A DNA stretch of 64,000 nucleotides. It comes from Gracilaria gracilis (lineage: Eukaryota > Rhodophyta > Florideophyceae > Gracilariales > Gracilariaceae). A program made the translations under genes and the position numbers. Shown piece after piece: positions 42,486 through 52,026 of the stretch. Location of the stretch: the NCBI GenBank assembly GCA_030374805.1, contig JARGSG010000202.1, forward strand, positions 830,499-894,498. Reading direction: 5' to 3'. The notes beneath the pieces are model-generated. The model was not told where the DNA came from. It saw only the letters and a list, made by a program, of their open reading frames with translations, and ran no database searches. Position 1 is the stretch's first letter; every line of letters begins with the position of its first letter.

Positions 42486-45400
42486 CCAATCCCCGACAAT
42501 GGGAATAGTCGCTCCTTGGAAACACTTCCGCCCCCGCCAAGGGCTGGGGACATCGTCACCTATGCAGCATCAGAAAGCCCTGACAGCATGAACGAGGAAG
42601 GGCCCAATTCATCCTCCTTTCAGGATCCAGAAACCGATACTAGTGTTCAAGAGTATACCGTCAACGCAACTTTGGTGGACGGAAACGGAGAAGAGATTAA
42701 TGATCAAAGTGCAGCTGGAAATCAGGAAACCGAAGAAGCCGTAAATGAAGAAGAAGTCAACATCTCCTCGCCAGAGGAGCTACACATACCTGATTCTCCG
42801 CTGTATCGTGATCCTGTTCTAACAATACCGATTAAGGATGAAGTTAAGTTGCTTCCCATGGATAATGAAGGGATGATTAATGACTTTATCAATGTTCGCG
42901 TTCAGATCCGATATCCAGTTCCTCTTCCTGCACACCCACCACATCTTGGAGTACACAATATGCCTTTCAATCGTGTAGGAACGTTGGAGGAAGATGATGA
43001 CGGTCTGTATGTCATTGCATTCGAAGAAGAGGTACCCCAGGATGAGTTTACAGAGCAACCTCCTTTTCCCTGCGATGAAGGTCCGAACATGGTTGAGAAC
43101 CAACCCGAAGAGATGAATCCAAGACTCATCCCTGAGGAAAGACAAATTTCAACAGAAGAAATTTGTCCAGTAACAGATGTTCAGAATTCAGAACAGAATC
43201 CTATCGCGAAAGGAGGGCTTGAGTGTACCTTGGACGGTCAAGACATTCCACCCTCAATTGATCGTATGACCATCATCCTTAACAGGCTTTCCCACCTACC
43301 AGAAAATGTGCAGACCAAGATTTCGACTTTGCTTACCGATTCAGATGTTATTGCATGGTCCCTTTATGATTTACGACCGGTGGACGTACCTATTATGCAT
43401 GAGTTCTCGCTGAACACAACCTCTCCAATACACTCGAGGGTCAGAAGATTGCCGCCACGATATAACGAAGTCGTCAAGAATGAAGTGGATAAGATGTTAT
43501 CTGCCGGTATCATCAAGCCTTCGATTTCTCCTTGGTCTTTCCCCGTCGTCATCGCAACCAAAAAGGACGGGAAACCAAGATTCTGCGTGGATTACCGCGC
43601 TTTGAATCAGGTGATGAAAGCTGATCGCTGGCCTTTACCCAACATCGAACAGATATTCGATGACCTAGGCTCTGCTTCCTTCTTCACGACTCTTGACCTC
43701 TTCTCGGGATATTGGCAGATACGAATGGCCCCTCAGTGTAAGGAGATAACCACTTTCGTCTGTCGCCAAGGAACCTTTCAATTTGAAGTAATGCCGTTTG
43801 GCCTAATGAATGCCCCATCAACCTTTCAGAGAATGATGGACTCAATCCTCAGCCGATATCCATTTGTTCGAGTGTACGTGGATGACGTTGTGATATTCTC
43901 CAATAGTCTTGATGAGCACATGGACCACGTCAAACGGGTCTTAGGAACGATTTCCTCATATGGATTGAAGATTAAGATCACGAAGTGTGATTTTGCTCAA
44001 TCGCAGATTCATCTTCTTGGGCACATAGTGAATCAAGACGGAGTGTCCGTAGACGTCAGGAAGATCGAAGCAATTCAAGCGGCGCAAGTTCCCACCACTG
44101 CTACTGAGTTAAGAAGCTTCCTCGGACTTGCCGGATATTACCGACGCTTCATTTCACATTTTGCTGAAACTGCAGCACCTTTGCATGCTTCCACCTCAGG
44201 CTCCGGACGACTGGAGTTCACGTCTGATATGTTGGATGCATTCAACACCTTGAAGAAAAAACTCTCCAGCCCGTCTGTTCTGGCATTTCCAGATTTCGAA
44301 AACCCATTCCGCGTGGAGACAGATGCATCTTCTGTCGCATTAGGAGCGGTGCTCGCCCAAAAGAAATCTGATGGTATGTTCCATCCCATAAAATATGCAA
44401 GCAAAACCATGACAGCAGCTGAAAGGAAGTACTCTGTGTGTGAACAAGAAGCTCTGGCAGTTATCTTTGCGTTGAAGAAGTTTAGAATGTACTTGCTCGG
44501 TTTCCAACCGTTTCAACTAATTACGGATCACCAAGCATTGAAGTATGCTTTCACAAAGAAAGATGTACATGGCAGATTGGCTAGATGGCTAGATTTTCTT
44601 GCTGAGTATGAGTTTGAAATCGTATATCGCTCAGGTGATAAGAATAAGGCTGCGGATTATTTCTCTCGATACGGAGCAACAGAAAAAGATTTGGCTCCCG
44701 CTCAAGCTGCAGTTGTGATGACCTCTACGACATCAGCGTTCGAAGGATTAGAGCCATATTTCGCTAATATTGGCCGACATCTAAGTCAAATGGACATTGA
44801 TGAACCAAACCCCAAGGTCAGAGGTGCTATCAAACGAAGTGCGAAAAAGTTTATCGTATGGAACATGCGCCTGTATCGGCAGACATCTTCTGGTTTAAGG
44901 TTAGTTCCATTCATGAAGGACAGGCTTTTTATCCTCCGTACATTTCATGATGACATTGGACATTGGGATCCTGCAGCTACTAGAAAGTACATTTCGGATC
45001 GATTCTGGTGGCCAAATGTCTACTCGGAAGTCACCGACTACGTGAGAAGCTGCAAGAGTTGTCAGTTCATGGGACCATTTGCCTCTTATCGAGCCGGACA
45101 GAGAGCACCACTCACCAATCTGTTCGACACATTTTCAGTAGATTTCGCCGGACCATTGCGCCCTACGAGTCGTGGAAATCGTTTTCTACTTATTGGCGTT
45201 GAGCATTTATCAGGATGGCCTTTGGCTTTAGCAAGTAAAAGTGCTACAGCTCGAGATGTCTTGGATTTCATGAAACAGGAGATTGTTTCTCGATTTGGAT
45301 GCCCACATACTCTTGTATCCGACAATGCCACTTCTTTCTTGGCTGGGACTGTTCAAGAATACATGCGGAGGCATGGTATCATTATGAAGCCTGTTTTAGC

Positions 45401-46121
45401 ATACGCTCCAATGTCAAACGGTCGTGCCGAGAGAATGGTCGGAACGATTAAGAGAGCACTTGCAAAAACCGTACACGATTCAGGATCCGATTGGGATGAA
45501 GCTTTGCCCGACGTTCTCTATGAATACCGAACACGGCCACTTCCCGAAGGATACTCACCTTTTCAACTGATGTATGGAATACCTCCTCGTATGCACCAAA
45601 TGGACCCTTCCTCCTTTATATCGTCAGCCAACCCAGAGCATCGCATTCTTGAGCTGGAAACGGCGGTAACCGGAAGAACGGCACGAGTGGCGCGTCAACC
45701 TAATCGGAAAGATGACAATCGGCACAGCCATAGGTTTGCAGTTGGAGACCAGGTCCTCGTCATGCGGGGGGCGGCCTTGAACCCTACAGTGAAGTGGCCA
45801 CCTCTCATTTCTAAGTTTTATGGTCCGTGTCGGATTGTTAGAGCCAAACACCCGCAATACTATCTAATCTCACCTAATCGACGCATGTCAAGAAGAGAAA
45901 TTCACGCGAGAAGACTCAAGCTGTATCGTAACCGACCTAAAACCTTGAGAGAAGACTCAACGAAACATTTCATATCGATACAGGGTGGTCTACCCCCATT
46001 GATTGCCATGCCGATCATCATTGATTATGAAGTCTACAATGAAGATGTCAATTACTTGGCATTAGAGGTTGGGGGCAGAAAACTCGAAGAATGGCTCTCT
46101 CCGTTAGATTGTGAATTATGA
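42486..46121 (+). CDS. Gypsy-1 pol: RT, RNase H, integrase
   Basis: It continues the gag frame directly after the TAA, and an in-phase TTG at 42516 is not needed as a start. After an acidic stretch, RT begins with VRRLPPRYNEVVKNEVDKML and includes SPWSFPVVIATKKDGKPRFC, TLDLFSGYWQIRMAP, FGLMNAPSTFQRMMD and VRVYVDDVVIFSN. RNase H has FRVETDASSVALGAVLAQKK, KYSVCEQEALAVIFAL and TDHQALKYAF. Integrase has the zinc domain (HDDIGHWD, CKSCQF), the DDE residues in FSVDFAGPLRP, LVSDNATSFL and MSNGRAERMVGTIKRAL, and a GPY/F-like end (KFYGPCRIVRAKHPQYYL). No chromodomain is seen. All catalytic residues are present. The frame ends at a TGA (46119-46121), after which the same frame stays open to 46493. Confidence 0.95.
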   Translation, partial: PIPDNGNSRSLETLPPPPRAGDIVTYAASESPDSMNEEGPNSSSFQDPETDTSVQEYTVNATLVDGNGEEINDQSAAGNQETEEAVNEEEVNISSPEELHIPDSPLYRDPVLTIPIKDEVKLLPMDNEGMINDFINVRVQIRYPVPLPAHPPHLGVHNMPFNRVGTLEEDDDGLYVIAFEEEVPQDEFTEQPPFPCDEGPNMVENQPEEMNPRLIPEERQISTEEICPVTDVQNSEQNPIAKGGLECTLDGQDIPPSIDRMTIILNRLSHLPENVQTKISTLLTDSDVIAWSLYDLRPVDVPIMHEFSLNTTSPIHSRVRRLPPRYNEVVKNEVDKMLSAGIIKPSISPWSFPVVIATKKDGKPRFCVDYRALNQVMKADRWPLPNIEQIFDDLGSASFFTTLDLFSGYWQIRMAPQCKEITTFVCRQGTFQFEVMPFGLMNAPSTFQRMMDSILSRYPFVRVYVDDVVIFSNSLDEHMDHVKRVLGTISSYGLKIKITKCDFAQSQIHLLGHIVNQDGVSVDVRKIEAIQAAQVPTTATELRSFLGLAGYYRRFISHFAETAAPLHASTSGSGRLEFTSDMLDAFNTLKKKLSSPSVLAFPDFENPFRVETDASSVALGAVLAQKKSDGMFHPIKYASKTMTAAERKYSVCEQEALAVIFALKKFRMYLLGFQPFQLITDHQALKYAFTKKDVHGRLARWLDFLAEYEFEIVYRSGDKNKAADYFSRYGATEKDLAPAQAAVVMTSTTSAFEGLEPYFANIGRHLSQMDIDEPNPKVRGAIKRSAKKFIVWNMRLYRQTSSGLRLVPFMKDRLFILRTFHDDIGHWDPAATRKYISDRFWWPNVYSEVTDYVRSCKSCQFMGPFASYRAGQRAPLTNLFDTFSVDFAGPLRPTSRGNRFLLIGVEHLSGWPLALASKSATARDVLDFMKQEIVSRFGCPHTLVSDNATSFLAGTVQEYMRRHGIIMKPVLAYAPMSNGRAERMVGTIKRALAKTVHDSGSDWDEALPDVLYEYRTRPLPEGYSPFQLMYGIPPRMHQMDPSSFISSANPEHRILELETAVTGRTARVARQPNRKDDNRHSHRFAVGDQVLVMRGAALNPTVKWPPLISKFYGPCRIVRAKHPQYYLISPNRRMSRREIHARRLKLYRNRPKTLREDSTKHFISIQGGLPPLIAMPIIIDYEVYNEDVNYLALEVGGRKLEEWLSPLDCEL

Positions 46122-46493
46122 GAAAAGCATCGTATCATTTGGAATTGCTTTCACCTATGCCTAAGCATCCACCATCTATATGGCCAGTACTTCACCGCGC
46201 GTGCTCATGTGATGCTAGGACGTCTTGCCAAAAGAGTGCACCCACAGATGTCAAGGCCTAGTGCAGATGAAACAATATTCTTCTTATACCATTACGTCGT
46301 TGCAAAGTATGGGTACCTACCAGCCGCCGCAACGCACGAAGAACAAGTCATGGATTATGTGAGACTACTTGGCCGACATGAAGAATTTCTGGTAGACTTT
46401 GAACCAGACCCTGATCATCCGGAACCGCTCTACCCCTTCAGATACACAACAGAAGAAGTCTCGACAAATGGCCCGCTGCATCCCTCATCATGA
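46122..46493 (+). CDS. In-frame C-terminal extension of Gypsy-1 pol
   Basis: Directly after the TGA at 46119-46121 the pol frame continues for 123 codons (ATG at 46212 if read alone: MLGRLAKRVHPQM). It includes the well-formed segment EEQVMDYVRLLGRHEEFLVD and ends about 50 bases before the 3' LTR. Either the TGA is a recent CGA to TGA change and this is the natural pol end, or it is a small separate protein. No domain is recognised. Confidence 0.5.
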   Translation, partial: EKHRIIWNCFHLCLSIHHLYGQYFTARAHVMLGRLAKRVHPQMSRPSADETIFFLYHYVVAKYGYLPAAATHEEQVMDYVRLLGRHEEFLVDFEPDPDHPEPLYPFRYTTEEVSTNGPLHPSS

Positions 46494-46528
46494 GTTCTTA
46501 ACCGTGGTCGCCCAGGCGTTGCGACCGC

Positions 46529-46540
46529 TGAGAGGGGGAG
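46529..46540 (+). promoter_or_regulatory. Gypsy-1 polypurine tract
   Basis: TGAGAGGGGGAG lies two bases before the 3' LTR start, the expected place for plus-strand priming. Confidence 0.75.
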
Positions 46541-46542
46541 TA

Positions 46543-47612
46543 TGTGAAAGTGTGAAAATGAGGAAGAAGGGCGAGGAGGAAGAGCGATAAGCAGAAAGCA
46601 GAGTATATGTATTATTGCATACAGTAGCAAATATGCATTATATTTTATATTCTATATCCCATATCGCTCGTGCACTTCCCGAAACTCGTGGAGCAGTCGG
46701 GCCAAGATGGCCACAGCCCCGCGAGGCAGCTCCTCTTCGACTACGCGGATGGCGTCGTGCCATCCGCGAAGGTAGGAGCTGGAAGGGCGCCCAGTGGCAC
46801 TTCCACCACATATGCGACGACGGCGACTAATCCGCCTGGCCGCATCTCGAGGCGGCGGACTTCCACGCCTCGGACTGTGCACGGCAGGGACATATCGCAC
46901 GAAGCGAACGGAGTCCCCACCAGACGACGAGGCGGCTCGGGGTACCGGTGGCGGCGAGAAGTGCGGGGAGTTTGCGGGCGGCGGCGACAGTAGCGAAGGC
47001 GGCGACGGGGGCGGCGGCGGCAGTAACGGCAATGGCAGTCCATGAGGGCTGTCAGGCGGAATGACGACGGGACGCGGAGCACCAGGATGGAAACGTGCCA
47101 TGGTGTTGGCAACGAAGACGTCGACCGCATACCACTTCTCCCCGCTACCCCTGAAATACACGTGCAACCGAAGCGTCACCGTGTGAACGCCAACACGAAG
47201 TACATCCGTGGACTTCCAACGCAGCATGCACTCAATGCAAAGAGAAGCCCCGGCACCCTCCCCACACTACGAATATCACCTTGACGCCTCCTGAGAATGA
47301 CCTAACCACCAACTAACTCTACTCTAAGGATATATCCAAGAACGGAGGGAATGTTCTTACGTGTACACTTCATGTACAAATCGTGCACTATCAGTGCAAA
47401 GTTCGTGTAATCAGTCGTGTGATGTGAAATGAACCCGGACAACAAGGAAATACACGGAGAAGAGGTGAAATGGCAATGTTCATGGATATAACCCCTTCAA
47501 ATTCCCGCACCCACTAATGCTATTTTCGGCAGCGAAAACTGCTCGATAGATTCCCTTGAAACTTGCTGTATCGTGTACGTAACGGATGATCTTCCCGAAT
47601 CAGGCTTCAGAT
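46543..47612 (+). repeat. Gypsy-1 3' LTR, left part
   Basis: It matches 38241-39310 with about eleven differences. It is cut at 47612 by Gypsy-2. The last five bases, CAGAT (47608-47612), are the target copy of that insertion. Confidence 0.95.
46652..47227 (-). CDS. Antisense open frame in the Gypsy-1 3' LTR
   Basis: It is the second copy of the 191-codon frame, intact, with three replacements compared with the 5' LTR copy (Pro to Ser, Ala to Thr, Leu to Phe). No stop or indel has arisen in either copy since insertion. Confidence 0.35.
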   Translation of the reverse strand: MLRWKSTDVLRVGVHTVTLRLHVYFRGSGEKWYAVDVFVANTMARFHPGAPRPVVIPPDSPHGLPLPLLPPPPPSPPSLLSPPPANSPHFSPPPVPRAASSSGGDSVRFVRYVPAVHSPRRGSPPPRDAARRISRRRRICGGSATGRPSSSYLRGWHDAIRVVEEELPRGAVAILARLLHEFREVHERYGI

Positions 47613-48120
47613 TGTCGTACAAATACCGATAAGGTGTGGGGTCCGCCTGGTAGAGGGAGCGCGCGAGGGCTCAACCTAAAGGGGAAAAACACACAACCAA
47701 TATGGTAGTAGGGCACCTGAAACCCGCAGGGGCAAACGGCGGGGCAACTAGTCTAGACCGTGTAGGTGTACGGTAGTAGACGTCGACGCGCGGTAAAACC
47801 TGAATAGTAATAGAGTAGCAAGTGACCAAGATGGTATAGTTACTGCCCTAGTGGTGCCTGACTTTACAATACCCGAGGGGGAAGGCGAGGTGCACCACAA
47901 TATATACAAGGTGCACCGAGGCCGATCTCCCATGCGGGCATGACGTCATCGGCTGTGCCCATGACCTACTGTCATGGGCCAGCAATGCTAAACTATCCTA
48001 GACTATAAATTAGAAATTAGAAATTATAAAATACAGAATACCAATTGGGTACAGTGCAGCCAGCAAGGCGCAGCAGTAGACCCACGTGGCACCAACCCAT
48101 TGAGGTCTCATTGTACTACA
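47613..48120 (-). repeat. Gypsy-2 3' LTR (left copy)
   Basis: It is 508 bases long. It holds the GGTGCACC-TATA-GGTGCACC block (47889-47917), the palindrome TGACGTCA (47941-47948, a bZIP/CRE-type site), the hairpin CCCATGAC-ctact-GTCATGGG near 47957-47977 and a short A/T tandem near 48007. Confidence 0.95.
47889..47917. promoter_or_regulatory. Near-symmetric promoter-like block in the Gypsy-2 LTR
   Basis: GGTGCACC, ACAATATATACAA, GGTGCACC: two copies of a palindromic octamer flank a TATA core that reads TATATACA on plus and TATATATTG on minus. It is conserved at 58924-58952 and, with one change in the core flank, at 30103-30131. Its symmetry would suit initiation in either direction. That is inference. 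Confidence 0.5.
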
Positions 48121-48140
48121 GACCCCCTTCCTACCCTGAG
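48121..48140 (-). promoter_or_regulatory. Gypsy-2 polypurine tract
   Basis: On the minus strand GGGTAGGAAGGGGGTC runs directly into the LTR start TGTAGTACAATG. It confirms the minus-strand orientation of the element. Confidence 0.75.
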
Positions 48141-48698
48141 CCACGCCCTCGTGGCTCCTAGATCCTTTCACCAAGTCGGTTGCATCGTCGTACCAATTTG
48201 GTCCCTGTCGCAGCCTTCGTGCCATCTCGCGCCGTGCGTCGCATCGGCTCTGCGTCGCCGAGCGTACTACGTTCACCACCTTGGTGATCACCGATTGCGG
48301 CTCTATCCACTTCTTTGGTTATCACAGACGGCAGCCTATTCGTTCCCATTGGTGGTTTGGGCGCGGCGCGCGCCCATTGCATACCTCCAAGGTTCTGCCT
48401 TTTTGGCTGCCCGGCTTGGACCCTTTTACCGTGTCGGTATACCCAGTGGGGGTGGCGGGTTGCGCCTTCGAGCTCGTGTGGGCACTGTACCGTGAAGGAT
48501 TTTGGCGCCCACTTGGTTGCGGCGTGTCTCTCTGTCCCTTCGAGGTTCGAGTACCAACCCTTCGAGGCATTGCCGCTGACTCCATCGAGGTTGTTCCACC
48601 GTTATCCCTTCTGGTTACCTTCGCACCCCTTTGCGGTTTGTCTACGCGGGCTCGCGCCACCGTGGCTTTTCGTCCTACCGACAAGGTTGAATCCGTTT

Positions 48699-51113
48699 AT
48701 GGTGACCCCCGATCCTTATCTGAACCACATGGGTAGCCCTGGTACCAGCGTGCGGGCTCGCACCCGTAGCGGTACACGGCGATTGTCGGTTCCCCATGTT
48801 GGTCAATCGGACGCGGTAACCTCAAGGGACGGCGCGCCATCGGCGACTAATGCCGATACCTTAATGGTTGAACCAGCATGGGGCCCCGAACGGGTGGAGG
48901 TTTTGAGCATCAGCTCTAGTGACTCACCCATTGTGGATAAAAAGCCGATTCGCTTCACCCCTGCGGTCGAATGCTCGCCGTCTCAACCACTCCCTCACGG
49001 TACTCATCACACCATGTCGGGTGCCGGTCCCTCGCGCGGCCGCGGAAGCGGCATTGCCAAATCTGGTTCTCGGGGTGCTGCTTTGTACCATTCCCGCATC
49101 CAAACTGGTTTTCGGAGCCAGCCGGTTCCGTCTTCCTCAAATCAACCTCAAGGGATTCACGAAGGGATCCGGGACCCGTATGGTCCGGAGCCCGAGATTC
49201 CTCGTGGTATTTCCTATTATGGTTTGGAGCCGTTCACCACGGCCGACTGGAACGTTTCCCAACATGGTACCTTCGGGGTCGATCCAAGAATGGTGTCGCA
49301 AGCGACGCTGTACCGTCGGAACTGGCCAGTGGCGCCGGGGAACACATCGCTTCCCGGCGTCTTGCGCCGTCCGACTTTGGATACCTACTTGGGTTTGTTT
49401 CGTTGGGATTGCGAGCGTCTCCGCTCCGTCCCGCAAACGCTCCACCGTCGGGATAAGGAATCTCAACCTCGTCAGGGTCGGGTGGAGTGCTATGACAGCC
49501 GCCAGCGACACACACCAATGAGGTATTTCATCCCCCCGCTTTATCCCAGCGATCTGCCGTATGTTCGTATTGAACCGGAGCTCCATTATTACCGACGTCT
49601 GGTTGTGAAGATCTGTCAGTACGACTCCCTTCCGCAGCAGTACCTTCCGGCTTCACCACATTTGGTTTGCTTCGATAGGCCTTACAATACCATCCATTGG
49701 GCTAACCGTCGTAGGTGGGGGGTGGATGCTGCCACCGAGGCTCGCATTCGCACCCGGTCCAGCTTCAACCGCGTCATGCATGGGTTCCATAATGTGGAGT
49801 TCTTCTCACAACCTAATAAGGGAAGAACCTCTTGGTATGTGGCCCGACCTGAATGGTGGAATGCCTATGAGGTACCGATGTCGCTTAGCGTCCCAACCCC
49901 ACCGGTATTGGCTTACTTCGGGAGCTACATCACCCGTAACCACGATCGGTATTACCTCATTTGGTCGATTGCCCTCGCGGAATGGGCCGTATTGGTGGCC
50001 ATCTTGGCTCTGCAGGCTGCCCGTGACGGTATTGACTGGGATTGTCGTTCTCGAGAAGCCGAGATTTACCGTGACGGTGTGCAACCTCCTGGTCGTATGT
50101 TCTTCATTCCCCCGAGGGTCATTCGCGACATTCGCCTATTTGGAATCGGAACCATTGTGGCAGGTACGGACTACTCTATTGAGCAGCTGGAATCGTTGCT
50201 TACCCAAGTGGAGAGTTTCCCGTGGGGAGCCAAGCAGGGGTGGGAGGTTTTCGATCCGGTGTCCTGGAAGGTTGTATCCCGCGCGGAGCAGCGCTATCCC
50301 GGGGCTCCGACCGATCAGGGACCTCCAGGGAGTCCCGAGCCATTCCCAACCGTGGTGGAATCGCCAGCAGCTACCCCTGTGGTCACTTCAGCGCCTACTC
50401 CCGCTCCAGAGGGACGCAATACGCCTGCCCATACTGGTGCCACTTCTCTTCTCCCTAGTACCACACGGGTTGATGGGCCTCCGCGGGCTATCCTCGGGGG
50501 TGTCATGGCTGCGGCTGCGGCGCCTGTCCCCTCTCAGGTGGACTCCCAGGCCATTTCAGGTTTAATGGCTCGGGTCCGCCAAGCCTGTGTGGTGAACTTC
50601 CATCGGGCGGGTCCTACCTCTGTGGTCGAAGCTCTTACCCTTCTGGAAAGCATCCTGCCTCGTCATGCACAGTACATGCGATCCTTTTCCCAAATTGGTG
50701 AGTTCCGGAACCGGTTCCAGGTCGAGCTCTACCAGATGGCTACCAACCAGGTGGCAGGCCTAGCGACGGCCATGGGCCCGACGCCTACAAACCCTTTGGA
50801 GGATCCCCTATTTGGTGCTAGCCTGAACCCCGGCCTTCTAGCCGCTACGCAGGCTCCTCTCCACATCGGGTCGTCGGCACCTCCGTCGGTTGCGCAGGCG
50901 AGCGCGCCACCTCCGATGGGTGCCGACGTGATGCCAGGCGTCAGCGTGCCTACTAGTACCCCCGTGGGTCATGGTAGCGCGCCTAGCCAGGCTCCAGGCC
51001 AGGCTCACCTCTTCCAGCCTTGGCCGGGAGCCCATCAGAACACCACTCCGGGTCGGGGATCCTCAGCTGGAGGCTCCTCGGGGCCTCACTTTGCCACTCA
51101 CCCATCAGGTTGA
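48699..51113 (+). CDS. 804-codon open frame antisense to gag-pol in Gypsy-2
   Basis: The frame is open from 48315, but its first convincing ATG is at 48699 (MVTPDPYLNHMGSPGTSVRA). The first 150 residues or so are Ser/Arg/Gly-rich and contain VEVLSISSSDSPIVDKKPIR and a Gly/Arg patch. The middle looks globular, rich in Trp, Tyr and Arg (GISYYGLEPFTTADWNVSQH, FHNVEFFSQPNKGRTSWYVA, IWSIALAEWAVLVAILALQA). A Pro/Thr/Ala-rich linker follows, then a helical part (SVVEALTLLESILPRHAQYM) and a Gly/Pro/Ala-rich end. No retroelement motif is seen. There is no stop over 2.4 kb, while gag and RT of the same element are broken. Antisense frames between pol and the 3' LTR are known in some plant Tat-type elements, but I cannot say these are related. 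Confidence 0.55.
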   Translation: MVTPDPYLNHMGSPGTSVRARTRSGTRRLSVPHVGQSDAVTSRDGAPSATNADTLMVEPAWGPERVEVLSISSSDSPIVDKKPIRFTPAVECSPSQPLPHGTHHTMSGAGPSRGRGSGIAKSGSRGAALYHSRIQTGFRSQPVPSSSNQPQGIHEGIRDPYGPEPEIPRGISYYGLEPFTTADWNVSQHGTFGVDPRMVSQATLYRRNWPVAPGNTSLPGVLRRPTLDTYLGLFRWDCERLRSVPQTLHRRDKESQPRQGRVECYDSRQRHTPMRYFIPPLYPSDLPYVRIEPELHYYRRLVVKICQYDSLPQQYLPASPHLVCFDRPYNTIHWANRRRWGVDAATEARIRTRSSFNRVMHGFHNVEFFSQPNKGRTSWYVARPEWWNAYEVPMSLSVPTPPVLAYFGSYITRNHDRYYLIWSIALAEWAVLVAILALQAARDGIDWDCRSREAEIYRDGVQPPGRMFFIPPRVIRDIRLFGIGTIVAGTDYSIEQLESLLTQVESFPWGAKQGWEVFDPVSWKVVSRAEQRYPGAPTDQGPPGSPEPFPTVVESPAATPVVTSAPTPAPEGRNTPAHTGATSLLPSTTRVDGPPRAILGGVMAAAAAPVPSQVDSQAISGLMARVRQACVVNFHRAGPTSVVEALTLLESILPRHAQYMRSFSQIGEFRNRFQVELYQMATNQVAGLATAMGPTPTNPLEDPLFGASLNPGLLAATQAPLHIGSSAPPSVAQASAPPPMGADVMPGVSVPTSTPVGHGSAPSQAPGQAHLFQPWPGAHQNTTPGRGSSAGGSSGPHFATHPSG

Positions 51114-52026
51114 TTGTCGTAACCACTTCTGCATCCCTGTTGGTATTGCTCTTTCAGTAAAGTTAAAAGTTATGTGTTTCCATGTTAGGTTCCAATTTCC
51201 ATCGAGGGGCATTGCGAGGCGGAAACGCGAAAATAACTCCCCTCCCCCTTCCTTAGACCAGCGTACCACGGTGGGTGAAGCGTAGTTCCTTGTAGGTAAA
51301 TTGGTTCCATCTGGAGCCACATTTGCGTGCTCGTAGTATGGATTCACCATGATGGTACGACGCTTCGCCTCCGCGCGGGGCAGCGAGCGGTTTTGCCTCC
51401 CCGTGAGGTGAGGTGACGTGCCACGCGCTTGCGCGCGGTGGCCAGCAATGTACCTGGATTGGTCTGCATGGCCTCTCACCATGCATGGGCGCACGTGCGG
51501 TGTTTCACCCTGGAGGTTACTTGCAAGGCGAATCAAAATATTTGACCGGAAAATTACCCCTCCATATGGTAGTGAAAACGCAGAAAACCCTTTTGGTCTG
51601 TATCTCGAGAACCAAGGGGTTTCAGAGGCTGGGAATGGCCGATTCGGGAGCGCGGCACGGTCAAAATACTTAGATTTTTTGACCATGCCGTTGCTCGCTC
51701 CCTACACACAATAGTGTAAACCGAATCGGTTACTCCGCACGGCGCGCCACGAGAAGCGCGCGTATGCCTCGTCAAATAAAAAGATACAGTTTTTTGAATG
51801 TTTCCACCGTGCGGGTTCGCGCGCGTACCGCGCACGTGCATGGCGCGTGTGCAACGGCGCGCGTACAACGGTGCGTCCGTCTTTAGCGCTACCGCTCCTT
51901 GGACGTACCCTCATGGAATGCTTCCTTCTGGTTGTACCTTCCCGGTGAGCGTCCGAACCGACTTTGGTACTCCTCATTACAATGTGCTTTTCCCCCTTCC
52001 TTGGGGGACTGCATTACCTCTAAGGT
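51114..52026. other. Gypsy-2 spacer between the plus-strand frame and integrase
   Basis: About 900 bases with several overlapping frames of 80-190 codons on both strands, none recognised. The two converging genes end on either side, so it may carry their 3' untranslated parts. GC-rich repeats of GCGCGY type occur around 51820-51880. Confidence 0.4.

Noticed and set aside
47613-48120. Reading the left LTR of Gypsy-2 as the 5' LTR of a plus-strand element
   Set aside because: The bases after it (GACCCCCTTCC) are no primer site but the complement of a purine tract. A proper primer site lies beside the right LTR, and gag-pol is on the minus strand.
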